From Phycisphaerae bacterium (lineage in GTDB: Bacteria; Planctomycetota; Phycisphaerae; UBA1845; Fen-1342), in assembly GCA_030428945.1 (NCBI GenBank), contig JAUIEC010000003.1, forward strand, positions 434,001 to 498,000: a stretch of 64,000 nucleotides of DNA, written 5' to 3'. The notes beneath the pieces were generated by a model. The model made no database searches. It saw only the letters and a program-made list of their open reading frames with translations, and had not been told where the DNA came from. Positions 1 to 8,267 of this stretch are shown here, one piece after another; the first letter of the stretch is position 1; each line of letters opens with the position of its first letter. The translations under genes were made by a program, and so were the position numbers.

Positions 1-11
1 TGAGCTAAGTG

Positions 12-55
12 ACGCAGGGTCAGGAGTTTAGCTTCTTGGCCCTGCGTTTCTTTTT
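12..55 (+). terminator. Rho-independent terminator of an upstream gene
   Basis: Positions 12-21 pair with 38-47; the core is CGCAGGG (13-19) against CCCTGCG (40-46). The run TTTCTTTTT follows at 47-55. It reads rightward and should end a gene lying before the window. It sits directly upstream of the integrase, so an element boundary could be close by. Confidence 0.75.
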
Positions 56-126
56 GCGCTGGGGGTGCCCAAAAGGTGCCCAAGAATCGCAGGCCCAAAG
101 CGGTAGCCGCCCATTGGAGCCCTGTG

Positions 127-1230
127 ATGGCGACGATCTTCAAGAAGCCCGGGAAGACGACCTGGTGGATCACGTACTACCACGCCGGAAGCCGCGTACG
201 GCGGTCACTCAAGACGCGCGACGAGCGTATCGCCAAGAAGAAGCTCGTGTTGCTGGAGGCGCAACTGCTCCGGGGAGACACGGCCGAGCCGTCGCGCACG
301 CCAATTGCGCCGTTGCTCGTTAGCTTCTGCGAGTACTTGGGCACGGTTCGAAGCCGCAAGGCGTACAAGAATGACATCGGCTACCTGCGGGGGTTCTTTG
401 GGCCGCTGTGCCCGGCTCTTGTCCCGAAGCGCGTCACTCCCTCGCACACTTCCATTCGACCTGTTGCTGTCCGGACGCTTGAAGAGGTGACGCCTGCGCT
501 GATAGATGCCTTCATCACGCGGCGACTCACGCAGGACGGCATCGCCGCCAAGACGGCCAACCGTTTGCGCGAAGTGCTCCACGTCATGTTCACGTATGCG
601 ATTCGCCAAGAGGGCTTTCGGTCCGGCGATCCTCGATATCCGAATCCGGTTGCTGCTGTGCCTCGCCGACGCGAGCCTGCGCCGCAGATTCGGTTCTTGT
701 CGTCGGCCAGCATCCGCACCCAACTTGAACTGCTGAAAGATCGCCCTCTCTTTCGCGCGGCCGTGGCCACCCTCATCTACGCCGGACTTCGCCGTGACGA
801 AGTGCTCTGGTTGACACCGGCTGACGTTGATCTCGATGACCGGATGATTCGCGTTTGCCGCAAGACTGTTGCGGATCAGTCCTGGCAGCCAAAGACGTCT
901 CGCAATCGACGGATCCCGATTTCCAGCAGGCTGGCGGGGTACCTCTCGGAGTACGACTCCAAGCGGAATGGACTGTGGTTCTTTCCGACCAAGCGTGGAA
1001 CCCGGTGGGATCCTGACAACTTCTCTGGGCGGCTCCGGAAGCTCAATCGTGCCGCCGGCCTGGATTGGTCGTGCCTGCACTTCCGGCATACGTTCGGAAG
1101 TCACCTTGCGATGAAGGGTGAGTCGCTCTTCAAGATCAGCGAGCTGATGGGCAACAGCCCGGAGATCTGCCGGCGGCATTACGCGGCTCTGGTGCCGGAA
1201 CAGATGCGCGATTCGGTGGAGTTTGGATAG
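127..1230 (+). CDS. Tyrosine recombinase / phage-type integrase
   Basis: A 367-residue site-specific recombinase that would integrate, excise or resolve a mobile element. The N-terminal half holds a SAM-like DNA-binding domain; the C-terminal half is the catalytic domain. The first catalytic Arg lies in GLRRDEV (about R222), the box II Arg in HFRHTF (about R320), and the nucleophile in RRHYAAL (Y352). The residue three before R320 is Leu where the family normally has His. An in-frame ATG lies at 76, but the ATG at 127 is preferred: it has GGAG at 117-120 and begins with MATIFKK, a common start for planctomycete integrases. It is the leftmost gene, next to a terminator, as expected for an element edge. 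No attachment repeat could be identified within the window. Confidence 0.93.
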   Translation: MATIFKKPGKTTWWITYYHAGSRVRRSLKTRDERIAKKKLVLLEAQLLRGDTAEPSRTPIAPLLVSFCEYLGTVRSRKAYKNDIGYLRGFFGPLCPALVPKRVTPSHTSIRPVAVRTLEEVTPALIDAFITRRLTQDGIAAKTANRLREVLHVMFTYAIRQEGFRSGDPRYPNPVAAVPRRREPAPQIRFLSSASIRTQLELLKDRPLFRAAVATLIYAGLRRDEVLWLTPADVDLDDRMIRVCRKTVADQSWQPKTSRNRRIPISSRLAGYLSEYDSKRNGLWFFPTKRGTRWDPDNFSGRLRKLNRAAGLDWSCLHFRHTFGSHLAMKGESLFKISELMGNSPEICRRHYAALVPEQMRDSVEFG

Positions 1231-1430
1231 GCGACAGGGGTCCGTCGATCGCTGGAGTACGTTGTCTTGCTTCGGACATCCATGTGAGAGGACTGTCTAA
1301 CGGCCTGCGGTTCCGATCCGGAACGCGCTCGGCCAACCTCTGGCCGGTTGGCTAGTTGTGGTGCTCCTTCGGTGTTCTTGCGAGGGCGTGTCCACGGAGT
1401 TGACAGCTGCGACGGAAGTGCCAACTCCCT

Positions 1431-1898
1431 CTAATGGTTGTCGAAGGCGTTGTACGGCGTCTGGAGCGCAATCGCGACGTACATTTCGAAGAGTGCCTGG
1501 CGTTCCGGGTCGCATTCCTCGACGAAGCGAACATCCATCTGCCCGATCCTCTCTTTCGCTCTTACGAACTCGGCCAAGAACATTGGATCCTTCATCAATG
1601 CCTTACTTGACCCCTCAGGCTTGTACGACGGTTTCGTGCGACCTGTTGATTCCCTGGCCAGTCGGAACGCGAACGCTGATTTCGTCTGCGCGGAGGACGA
1701 TCCACCGTGATCTCGCATCCTCGCCCGGAGGCGGTTGGAGCGACCTGCGTAGAGATGCTCCATGCCCTCGGACATCAGGTAGACCCCTCGCGTTGGCATT
1801 GTCTTGGGTATTTCGCACACTTTGACCGGCACCATTGCAATCAGTTCCTGAAGCAAGCCCGGAAGTGCCTCGACGTGTGCGTTGAATCTCGCATCCAT
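1431..1898 (-). CDS. GIY-YIG nuclease-like protein
   Basis: A 155-residue protein with a GIY-YIG fold signature: GVYLM at residues 38-42, LYAG at 49-52, Arg residues in SNRLRAR (54-60), a candidate catalytic Glu in ALFEMY (E138) and Asn residues in TPYNAFDNH. Members of this superfamily are single-strand nicking or restriction nucleases acting on DNA. The ATG at 1898 was chosen because the upstream in-frame extension is low-complexity Ser/Arg/Pro, typical of non-coding frame. The start lies 10 bases after the stop of the ParB-like gene, so the two are probably one transcript. Substrate and role are unknown; a defence or DNA-processing job with its partner is inferred. Confidence 0.72.
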   Translation of the reverse strand: MDARFNAHVEALPGLLQELIAMVPVKVCEIPKTMPTRGVYLMSEGMEHLYAGRSNRLRARMRDHGGSSSAQTKSAFAFRLARESTGRTKPSYKPEGSSKALMKDPMFLAEFVRAKERIGQMDVRFVEECDPERQALFEMYVAIALQTPYNAFDNH

Positions 1899-1908
1899 AT
1901 TACGACAC

Positions 1909-2541
1909 CTACCCGGATGAATCGCTGGTCGACTCCGATTGTGCTGCCAGTCCGAGGTACGCTGGGAGAGTCTCATGATTGTTTTTCGCGGCCCTGATGA
2001 CACGGTGGAATCCGTCCAGTACTTGGAAATCACTCTTGCCGTCGCGGCTCTTGTTCTCGAAACAGATGATGGGCTCGGTGGTCTCGTCAGCGGGCGGCCG
2101 GCATTCGGGATCGGCGAGTTTGACGGCCGCCTTCGCGAGGTTGAATCCGGAATCGTCAAGTGCAGTCGCAGCATTCGGGTCAGCGTCCGGCATCCATAAC
2201 TTGTCGAGCGGCAGATCTTTCAGGATCCATCCGGCCACCTTTCCGGTGCGGTCATCGTCGGCGCTTCCGACCGTGAACGGGACTAAGGGGATCCGCGTCT
2301 TCCCATACTCGCCGAGACACCTAACGAAGTGCATGACCATTACTTGATCGAGCGAATCGGGGTCCTTGAGCGCTTTGCGGAACATCGAGATCGATACGGC
2401 ACCGGTGTGGTTGCCGAGGATCAGCCAGAGCGCCTCGTCGTCGCGATCGAAGAGAGTCAGCAGGTCGCGAAATCGCGGCCGCCGTACTTCCGCTCGCAAG
2501 AAGCTCTTGAGTACGTCGAGCAACTGCACGTCTGTGCTCAA
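1909..2541 (-). CDS. ParB/sulfiredoxin-fold-like protein of unknown function
   Basis: About 210 residues if translation begins at the TTG at 2541, which has AAGGGG upstream; the frame stays open to 2685, so the start is uncertain. Near the C-terminus, LDGFHRVIRAAK followed by LPAYLG resembles the signature of ParB-N/Srx-fold proteins (DGFHR-type loop). This fold serves as a CTPase, a nuclease or a DNA-binding module in phages and plasmids. The rest is acidic and contains no motif I recognise. It lies immediately upstream of, and probably co-transcribed with, the GIY-YIG gene. The fold assignment rests on one motif and is tentative. Confidence 0.5.
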   Translation of the reverse strand: MSTDVQLLDVLKSFLRAEVRRPRFRDLLTLFDRDDEALWLILGNHTGAVSISMFRKALKDPDSLDQVMVMHFVRCLGEYGKTRIPLVPFTVGSADDDRTGKVAGWILKDLPLDKLWMPDADPNAATALDDSGFNLAKAAVKLADPECRPPADETTEPIICFENKSRDGKSDFQVLDGFHRVIRAAKNNHETLPAYLGLAAQSESTSDSSG

Positions 2542-2754
2542 GCGAAAGCCCCTTCGACAATACCGTCGGTGGCAGATGAGAGCGGTCCAGCGAACCTCCT
2601 GTTCCCGTGGATTGTACGCCGGCACTCTTGTTCCAACCACGCGCCGGTGTGTTACCTTCGTGCGACGGTCAATCGGGTCACCCAAGAGAACCGATTGCTT
2701 TCGTCGATGCAGGTCACTGGCTCATCTGGTCGTACGAGAAGGAAGTGCTAAGAG

Positions 2755-3119
2755 CATCACCGGTTGCGCCGAATAAGTTGATGCGCATCTGGATGTATCC
2801 GGCACGCGACGATCGCAGATTACCTCTGTTCCGGGTCCTCGATCGAAAACGCCAGCTCGGCCGGACCATCCGCGGCGACGTGCTGCGGATGGTGAAGCGA
2901 CGAGCCCGGTACGCCGGCCAGCCAACCGAGATCTCCTGCCGCAGCTTCCGGGCAACGGGCATCACCGCCTACCTCGATGCAGGCGGCACCCTGGAGAACG
3001 CCCAGGCTATTTGCCTCCCACGAATCCCCCAGAACTCCCGGCTCTACGACCGGACGAGCGACGCCATCAGCCTGGACGAGATGGAGCGGACTCAGATCCA
3101 TACGCGACGGTTTCACTGA
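2755..3119 (+). pseudogene. Remnant of a second tyrosine recombinase (C-terminal part)
   Basis: The reading frame carries the end of an integrase: VKRRARYAG, CRSFRATGITAYLDAGGT, then LYDRTSDAISLDEMER. The N-terminal core-binding domain and first catalytic Arg are absent. The box II His is Arg (CRSFR in place of the usual CHSFR). Two compensating indels scramble the stretch between AQAI and LYDR. Reading +1 from about 3012 gives the expected ASHESPRT, and the frame returns after about 3036, consistent with an extra T near 3011 and an extra CC near 3037. It is not functional and points to an earlier integration event here. Confidence 0.75.
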
Positions 3120-3222
3120 AGTATCGCTTGTACGTCAGAAATATCAGCATTTATTTGGCCTGTCCGAGGCCGAGCGGCTATACTTGATGCAGTATGGCGG
3201 TGGAGTACGTCATATTCTTTAG

Positions 3223-3282
3223 TTCGCCCGGGCGACGGTCGCCCGGATGAAGCGTTGGTCCCGTGCGTGAACACGGGACCAA
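3223..3282. repeat. Two consecutive inverted repeats (hairpins) in a 381-base gap
   Basis: The gap 3120-3500 holds no convincing gene. It does hold two adjacent stem-loops. Positions 3223-3236 pair with 3238-3251 (12 of 14 positions), and 3255-3265 pair perfectly with 3272-3282 around a 6-base loop. Neither is followed by a T run on either strand. They lie between the integrase remnant and the restriction-modification region. They may be REP-like elements, factor-dependent terminators or recombination remnants; the sequence does not decide. Confidence 0.6.
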
Positions 3283-3500
3283 AGCCGCTCCGTCTTGGCA
3301 CGGATGCCACAGCAGAGGCAAACCTCCCCACCATTGTGGGTGGCCTAATGCGTCTGGTCAATCCGTTGCCGCCTGTGAAGAAGGAGTTGGGGCCCGACTA
3401 GCGGTCCAGCACACCCGCCCGAAGGACACATCGTCACCGCGTGGTGCGACCGCTCGGGCGCGGCAACGAACCGAAATCTCCATTCGGAGGAACTTTCGTC

Positions 3501-3806
3501 ATGAATCACACGATGGGGCCGCAGCAGGTCGCTGCGGAAATCGAAGCCCACATGGGCAAGTCGGACCACGCCTATCCGGCCTGGTACATCGGAATCGCGG
3601 CTGACCCGCGTCGCCGCCTGTTCATCGATCACGGCGTCGATGAGCGTGGCGGGACGTGGATTTACTGCAATGCGGGCACCGACATGGCGGCCCGGAGCGT
3701 GGAAAACCACTTCCTCAGCCAGGGGTGCAAAGGCGGTGCCGGAGGCGGTGACCGATCTACTACGTTCGTTTATGCGTATCTGATCACCAACGGCACTCGC
3801 GAGTAG
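3501..3806 (+). CDS. Small GIY-YIG-like protein preceding the type I RM genes
   Basis: A 101-residue protein starting at the ATG at 3501, with a strong GGAGG about 10 bases upstream. AWYIGIAADPRRRLF near residues 28-42 resembles the second half of a GIY-YIG motif, with Arg residues following. The C-terminal half contains HFLSQGCKGGAGGG. It stands alone, closed by a terminator at 3825-3849, so it is not in the same terminated unit as the downstream hsd genes. I cannot assign a function. A minimal GIY-YIG domain acting with the neighbouring restriction system is one possibility. Confidence 0.5.
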   Translation: MNHTMGPQQVAAEIEAHMGKSDHAYPAWYIGIAADPRRRLFIDHGVDERGGTWIYCNAGTDMAARSVENHFLSQGCKGGAGGGDRSTTFVYAYLITNGTRE

Positions 3807-3824
3807 GCGGGTGCAACGGCCTGT

Positions 3825-3857
3825 CGCCCGGCCCTGTTTGGGCCGGGTGGCATCCTT
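3825..3857 (+). terminator. Terminator after the small GIY-YIG-like gene
   Basis: A 10-bp stem (3825-3834 with 3840-3849, one G-T pair) closes a TGTTT loop and is followed by GCATCCTTTTC. It begins 18 bases past the stop at 3806 and separates that gene from the hsd operon. Confidence 0.75.
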
Positions 3858-3875
3858 TTCAAAGTGAGTCCACAC

Positions 3876-4472
3876 ATGCGAATTGGCGAGCTCGCCAACA
3901 TCCAATCGGGATACCAGTTCCGCGGGAAGGTGAAGCCAGACGCGGGCGGGAACGTCGCTCTCCTGCAGATCAAGGACATCGAAGGCCGACGCCGCATAAC
4001 GCCCGAGACCATCGACCGGATCGACTTTGAGAAGTCGCATGAGCAGTACCTTGTCTCGGTTGGCGACGTTCTCTTCCTCTCCCGCGGCCACAAGCAGTTC
4101 GCGCTCGCGATCGAGAGCGAACTCCATGACACCATCGCATCGGGTTACTTCTACATCCTGCGGCTCGGAACCGATGGGATCCTCCCTGGCTTCCTTGCCT
4201 GGTACATCAACCAGTCACCGTTCCAGGCGCAGCTTGCCCAGCTTTCGCAGGGCTCGCACATGCCATTCGTATCCAAGACCGAGTTTCAAGACCTGTCGGT
4301 GCCGATCCCGCCGTTGGGCTTGCAGGAAAAAATCGTCGCTCTGTCCCGCCTCTCGGAGCAGGAGCAGTTCATCCTCACCGAGCTCGCCACCAAGCGAGCC
4401 GCGCTGATCCAAGCACTCACCCTGGCCGCCGCCGCGGACGCGACACAGGCCCCGATGACCGGCAACCGCTGA
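3876..4472 (+). CDS. Type I restriction specificity-like protein, single half-subunit
   Basis: 198 residues from the ATG at 3876 (an in-frame GTG at 3864 is possible). It contains one target-recognition-domain pattern: RIGELANIQSGYQFRG at the start, VGDVLFLSRG in the middle and LSVPIPPLGLQEKIVAL before a helical tail. Complete HsdS proteins have two such units in about 400 residues; this has one. A half subunit can act as a homodimer recognising a palindrome, or it may compete with the full HsdS at 6002-7240. It is the first gene after a terminator and lies 16 bases before hsdM, so it is probably the promoter-proximal gene of the hsd operon. Confidence 0.82.
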   Translation: MRIGELANIQSGYQFRGKVKPDAGGNVALLQIKDIEGRRRITPETIDRIDFEKSHEQYLVSVGDVLFLSRGHKQFALAIESELHDTIASGYFYILRLGTDGILPGFLAWYINQSPFQAQLAQLSQGSHMPFVSKTEFQDLSVPIPPLGLQEKIVALSRLSEQEQFILTELATKRAALIQALTLAAAADATQAPMTGNR

Positions 4473-4488
4473 GCTACAGGAACACACC

Positions 4489-6009
4489 ATGACAACTACC
4501 GCCGAAATCACCCCGACCTCGCAGAAGGAGATCAACGACGCCGTCTGGCGTGCGTGCGACACCTTTCGCGGGACCATCGACGCCTCGCAGTACAAGGACT
4601 ACATCCTCGTAATGCTCTTTATCAAGTACCTGAGCGACCTCCAGAGGGACAAAGTTGCCGAGTACACGAAGAAGTACGACGGTGACACCGCTCGCGTAGA
4701 GCGGGCCCTTTCGCGTGAGCGCTTCGCCATGCCCAAGGAAGCCGATTTTTACTTCCTCTACTCGAAGCGCGACGCCAACAATGTTGGCGAGCTGATCAAT
4801 ATCGCGCTCGAGAACATCGAGGATGCCAACCGTGGGAAACTCGAAGGGGTCTTCCGGAATATCGACTTCAACAGCGAGCCCAACCTGGGTCAGACGAAAC
4901 AGCGGAACGCCCGGTTGAAGCACCTGCTTGAGGACTTCAACGATGAGCGCCTGGACATGCGCCCGTCACGCATCGGCCACCGTGATGTCTTCGGGGACGT
5001 CTACGAATACCTGATCGGACTCTTCGCCGCGGGCGCCGGCAAAAAGGGCGGCGAGTTCTACACGCCCCCCGAGGTGGCTACGCTCCTTGCAAAGTTGCTC
5101 GACCCACAGAAGGGTGAGACGATCTGTGACCCTGCCTGCGGCTCCGGTTCTCTGCTCATTCGCGTCGCCAAGCAGATCGGCTCGGAGAACTTTCAGCTCT
5201 ACGGCCAGGAGGTCAACGGGCAGACGTGGGCGCTTTGCCGGATGAACATGTTCCTGCACGGGATGGACTCAGCCCGCATCGAGTGGTGCAACACCCTGAC
5301 CGGCCCGAAGCTCATCGACCCAGACCGGCCCGACTCGCTGCTTAAGTTCGACATCGTTGTTGCCAATCCACCGTTCTCGCTCGACAAGTGGGGCCAGAAA
5401 GAGGCCGAAACCGACCGGTTCAACCGCTTTCACCGCGGCCTGCCGCCCAAGAGCAAGGGCGACTACGCTTTCATCCAGCACATGGTCGAGGCCGCCCACG
5501 AGGATGGTGGCGCCGTCGGTGTCATCGTGCCCCATGGCGTGCTCTTCCGGGGCGGCGCCGAGGGGAAGATCCGCAAGAAGCTGATCGACGAGAACCTCCT
5601 GGACGCCGTCATCGGCCTGCCCGTCAACCTCTTCTTCGGCACGGGTATCCCCGCCGCCATCCTTCTCTTCAAGAAGGGCCGCAATCACAACGACGTGGTC
5701 TTCATCGACGCCAGCCGCGACTTCGCCCAGAACAAACGGCAGAACGCCCTCCGCGCCAAAGACATCGACACGATTCTTGCCGCGTACCAGGCCCGACAGG
5801 AGATGGAGAAGTACTGCCACATTGGGTCGCCCGAAGAGATTGTCGAGAACGAGTACAACCTTAACATCCCGCGGTACGTCGACACCTTCGAGCCCGAGAA
5901 GGAGGTCGACATCAAAGCCGTCCAAGAAGACATCGAGCGACTCGAAGGCGCATTGGTCGAGGTGCGTCAGAAGATGGATGGGTACCTGAAGGAGCTTCGC
6001 GTTGTTTGA
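4489..6009 (+). CDS. hsdM: Type I restriction-modification DNA methyltransferase subunit M
   Basis: A 506-residue adenine-N6 methyltransferase. The N-terminal helical HsdM domain covers roughly residues 10-165. The S-adenosylmethionine site DPACGSGS is at 214-221, and the catalytic NPPF is at 293-296, as in the N6-adenine class. The C-terminal coiled region (from about 460) normally contacts HsdS. Length matches the family. It overlaps the downstream hsdS by 8 bases, indicating translational coupling. With HsdS it would methylate and protect host sites; with HsdR it forms the restriction complex. Confidence 0.96.
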   Translation: MTTTAEITPTSQKEINDAVWRACDTFRGTIDASQYKDYILVMLFIKYLSDLQRDKVAEYTKKYDGDTARVERALSRERFAMPKEADFYFLYSKRDANNVGELINIALENIEDANRGKLEGVFRNIDFNSEPNLGQTKQRNARLKHLLEDFNDERLDMRPSRIGHRDVFGDVYEYLIGLFAAGAGKKGGEFYTPPEVATLLAKLLDPQKGETICDPACGSGSLLIRVAKQIGSENFQLYGQEVNGQTWALCRMNMFLHGMDSARIEWCNTLTGPKLIDPDRPDSLLKFDIVVANPPFSLDKWGQKEAETDRFNRFHRGLPPKSKGDYAFIQHMVEAAHEDGGAVGVIVPHGVLFRGGAEGKIRKKLIDENLLDAVIGLPVNLFFGTGIPAAILLFKKGRNHNDVVFIDASRDFAQNKRQNALRAKDIDTILAAYQARQEMEKYCHIGSPEEIVENEYNLNIPRYVDTFEPEKEVDIKAVQEDIERLEGALVEVRQKMDGYLKELRVV

Positions 6010-7240
6010 AGCGTGGTCAACTCTTCAGCTTCAAGACGTGATGCGTTCGCCAATCTGCTACGGCGTCGTACAGGCGGGACCCCATATCGATGATGGTGTA
6101 CCTTGCGTTCGTGTCGTTGACCTCACCGATCCTCGGCTCAGAGTCGATCACATGGTACGTACGACACCAAGAATTCACGCGGAGTATCGGCGCACCCGAC
6201 TTGAGAGAGACGACATCCTGTTCGCACTCCGTGGAGACATTGGTTTTGTGCGTTTAGTTCCAAGCCATTTGGTTGGAGCAAACCTGACCCGCGGTGTCGC
6301 GAGATTGGCGGTCAGTCCAGAAAGGGCCTACCCCCATTTTGTCTTGCAGGCACTTCAAGGCTCGTCCGTCAGAAACGCTATCCGACGGCGCGTAAACGGA
6401 TCAGCATTGAAAGAGGTAACCATTGAGGCTCTTCGTCGGGTTCCCGTGGCGCTTCCACCAAAGGCCGAACAACGGGCGATCGCGGAAGTCTTGGGCTGCG
6501 CCGACAAGCAGATTGATCTCGCCCGACTCTTGGTGAAGTCTCGCCGCAAGCTGAAGCGTGGCCTCTTGCACCAGCTGCTTACTGGCGAGCGACGCTTCCC
6601 CGAGTTTCAGGACAGTCCGTGGATCGAGTCCTGCCTCGGTGACGTCGCAAAAAGAGTCACACGCACCAACTCCGGCGGTTCGTCGCACGCACTGACGATC
6701 TCAGGCCGGATCGGTTTCGTGGACCAGAGAAAGTACTTCTCCAAAATGATCGCGGGAGAGAGTATCGGTGATAGCTGGCTAATCAAGCGCGGCGAGTTCG
6801 CGTACAATCGGAGCCTCATGAAGGGCTACCCTTTCGGCGCGACCAAGAGGTTAGACGAGTGCGACGAAGGCGTCGTCTCCAAGCTCTACATCGTCTTCTC
6901 GATCTCCGAACCGGGCGCCCTGGACTCCAATTTCCTTGTGCACCTGTTCGAGGCTGGCGTCCTCAACCGACAGCTCTGCCGCATCAGCAACCTCGGGTCA
7001 CGAGCACATGGCCTGCTGAATGTCGTGACCAGCGACTTCTTTGGCATGAAGGTGCAGCTGCCTTCCCTGCCTGAGCAACAGCGTATCGCTGCGGCACTAG
7101 GTACTCTTGATGGGGAAATCCAACTTCTTGCCGATCTTCACGCTGCCATGAAGGAACAGAAGAAGGGGCTGATGCAGCAACTCCTCACCGGCAAGATCCG
7201 CGTGCCGGAGTCGTTGCTGAAGGAGGCGGCCCATGCCTAA
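6002..7240 (+). CDS. hsdS: Type I restriction-modification specificity subunit S
   Basis: 412 residues with the standard two-part layout. A first recognition domain ends in VALPPKAEQRAIAEVLG followed by a helical spacer with KRGLLHQLLTGERRFP. A second ends in LPSLPEQQRIAAALG followed by KKGLMQQLLTGKIRVP. The repeated spacer motif is diagnostic of HsdS. It sets the bipartite DNA target of the methylase and nuclease. Translation appears to start at a TTG (6002) overlapping the end of hsdM. It overlaps the SIR2-like gene by 8 bases. Codon choice in the first domain looks less G+C-rich than in hsdM, as often seen in exchanged specificity genes. Confidence 0.95.
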   Translation: MFEAWSTLQLQDVMRSPICYGVVQAGPHIDDGVPCVRVVDLTDPRLRVDHMVRTTPRIHAEYRRTRLERDDILFALRGDIGFVRLVPSHLVGANLTRGVARLAVSPERAYPHFVLQALQGSSVRNAIRRRVNGSALKEVTIEALRRVPVALPPKAEQRAIAEVLGCADKQIDLARLLVKSRRKLKRGLLHQLLTGERRFPEFQDSPWIESCLGDVAKRVTRTNSGGSSHALTISGRIGFVDQRKYFSKMIAGESIGDSWLIKRGEFAYNRSLMKGYPFGATKRLDECDEGVVSKLYIVFSISEPGALDSNFLVHLFEAGVLNRQLCRISNLGSRAHGLLNVVTSDFFGMKVQLPSLPEQQRIAAALGTLDGEIQLLADLHAAMKEQKKGLMQQLLTGKIRVPESLLKEAAHA

Positions 7241-8267
7241 GCCCAAGGTGGTCTCCTTCAAGACGGCGCTTGGCAAGCTCGCGGAAGGCAAGAAACCGCA
7301 CCTGCTGCTCGGGAACGGATTCAGCCGCGCGTGTCGCGACGACACCTTCTCCTACCAGGCGCTTTACGACCAGGCCGAGCTATCCGGCTTGTCGAAGGAC
7401 GCACGCAGAGCCTTCACGGCACTCGGCACGACGGACTTCGAGCAGGTCATGCGGATGCTGAAGCAGGCGGCGAAGCTCGCCAAGGAATACAAGCGACCCA
7501 AGCTGGCTGGCGTTCTCGACGCGCATGCGGACGAGATCCGGGAGGTCTTGGTCCGCACTATCGCGGACAACCACCCCGCTCGCCCTCACGATATCGCCCC
7601 ACAGCAATACAAGGCATGCCGCTCGTTCCTCGGACACTTCGCGGACGTTTACACATTGAACTACGACCTGCTCCTCTACTGGGCAGTGATGCAGGAAGAA
7701 CTCGGCGGAGACGTTGAGAAGGACGACGGATTCAGGCAGCCGGAGGATGGCCCAGAGGATTACGTTACCTGGGAGGTTCAGAACACGAACTCCCAGAGGA
7801 TTCACTATCTCCACGGGGCTCTGCAGATTTTCGACGCCGGCGCCGAGTTGCAGAAGTACACATGGTCGAACACTCAGATTGCTCTCATCGATCAGATTCG
7901 TGACGCGCTCAAGGCCGACAAGTACCCGTTGTTCGTCTCAGAAGGGACGGCGGAGTCGAAGCTCGAGCGGATCCAGCACAGCGGATACCTGAATCGCTCG
8001 TACCGCAGCTTCGCAAACCTCGGCGGAGCGCTCGTCATCTTCGGCATGTCGATGGCCGAGAATGACGAGCACATCCTCCGGTTGCTGGACCGAGGGAAGT
8101 TCAAACAGATCGCAATCGGGCTGCACGGCTCCGCCAGCTTGGCCGGGAACAAACGGATCGCGGCGCGTGCCGCGAGTTTTGGGACCAAGCGGAAGGGCTC
8201 AACGCCGACGATTGTGTACTTCGACGCGTCCTCGGCTGAAGTTTGGGGGCCTAACGATGACCGATGA
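7233..8267 (+). CDS. SIR2-like (DUF4917-type) protein inside the RM operon
   Basis: 344 residues. LLLGNGFSRA (residues 24-33) and TLNYDLLLYW (141-150) match the nucleotide-binding and NYD motifs of SIR2-like proteins. YLHGAL, FVSEGTAESK and LVIFGMSM then follow in the order typical of the DUF4917 family. SIR2-like proteins in defence loci can hydrolyse NAD+ and kill infected cells. DUF4917 members are less studied, so enzymatic activity here is inferred. It overlaps hsdS by 8 bases and hsdR by 11 bases, so it is embedded in and co-translated with the type I operon. That suggests it is a dedicated accessory to the restriction system. Confidence 0.8.
   Translation: MPKPKVVSFKTALGKLAEGKKPHLLLGNGFSRACRDDTFSYQALYDQAELSGLSKDARRAFTALGTTDFEQVMRMLKQAAKLAKEYKRPKLAGVLDAHADEIREVLVRTIADNHPARPHDIAPQQYKACRSFLGHFADVYTLNYDLLLYWAVMQEELGGDVEKDDGFRQPEDGPEDYVTWEVQNTNSQRIHYLHGALQIFDAGAELQKYTWSNTQIALIDQIRDALKADKYPLFVSEGTAESKLERIQHSGYLNRSYRSFANLGGALVIFGMSMAENDEHILRLLDRGKFKQIAIGLHGSASLAGNKRIAARAASFGTKRKGSTPTIVYFDASSAEVWGPNDDR

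Noticed and set aside
205-1179. 324-codon open frame antisense to the integrase
   Set aside because: Arg/Leu-rich composition without domains; it is the mirror of a G+C-rich real gene.
3345-4127. 260-codon minus-strand open frame across the terminator and half-HsdS
   Set aside because: Crosses a plus-strand terminator and a recognisable HsdS domain; composition is that of an antisense frame.
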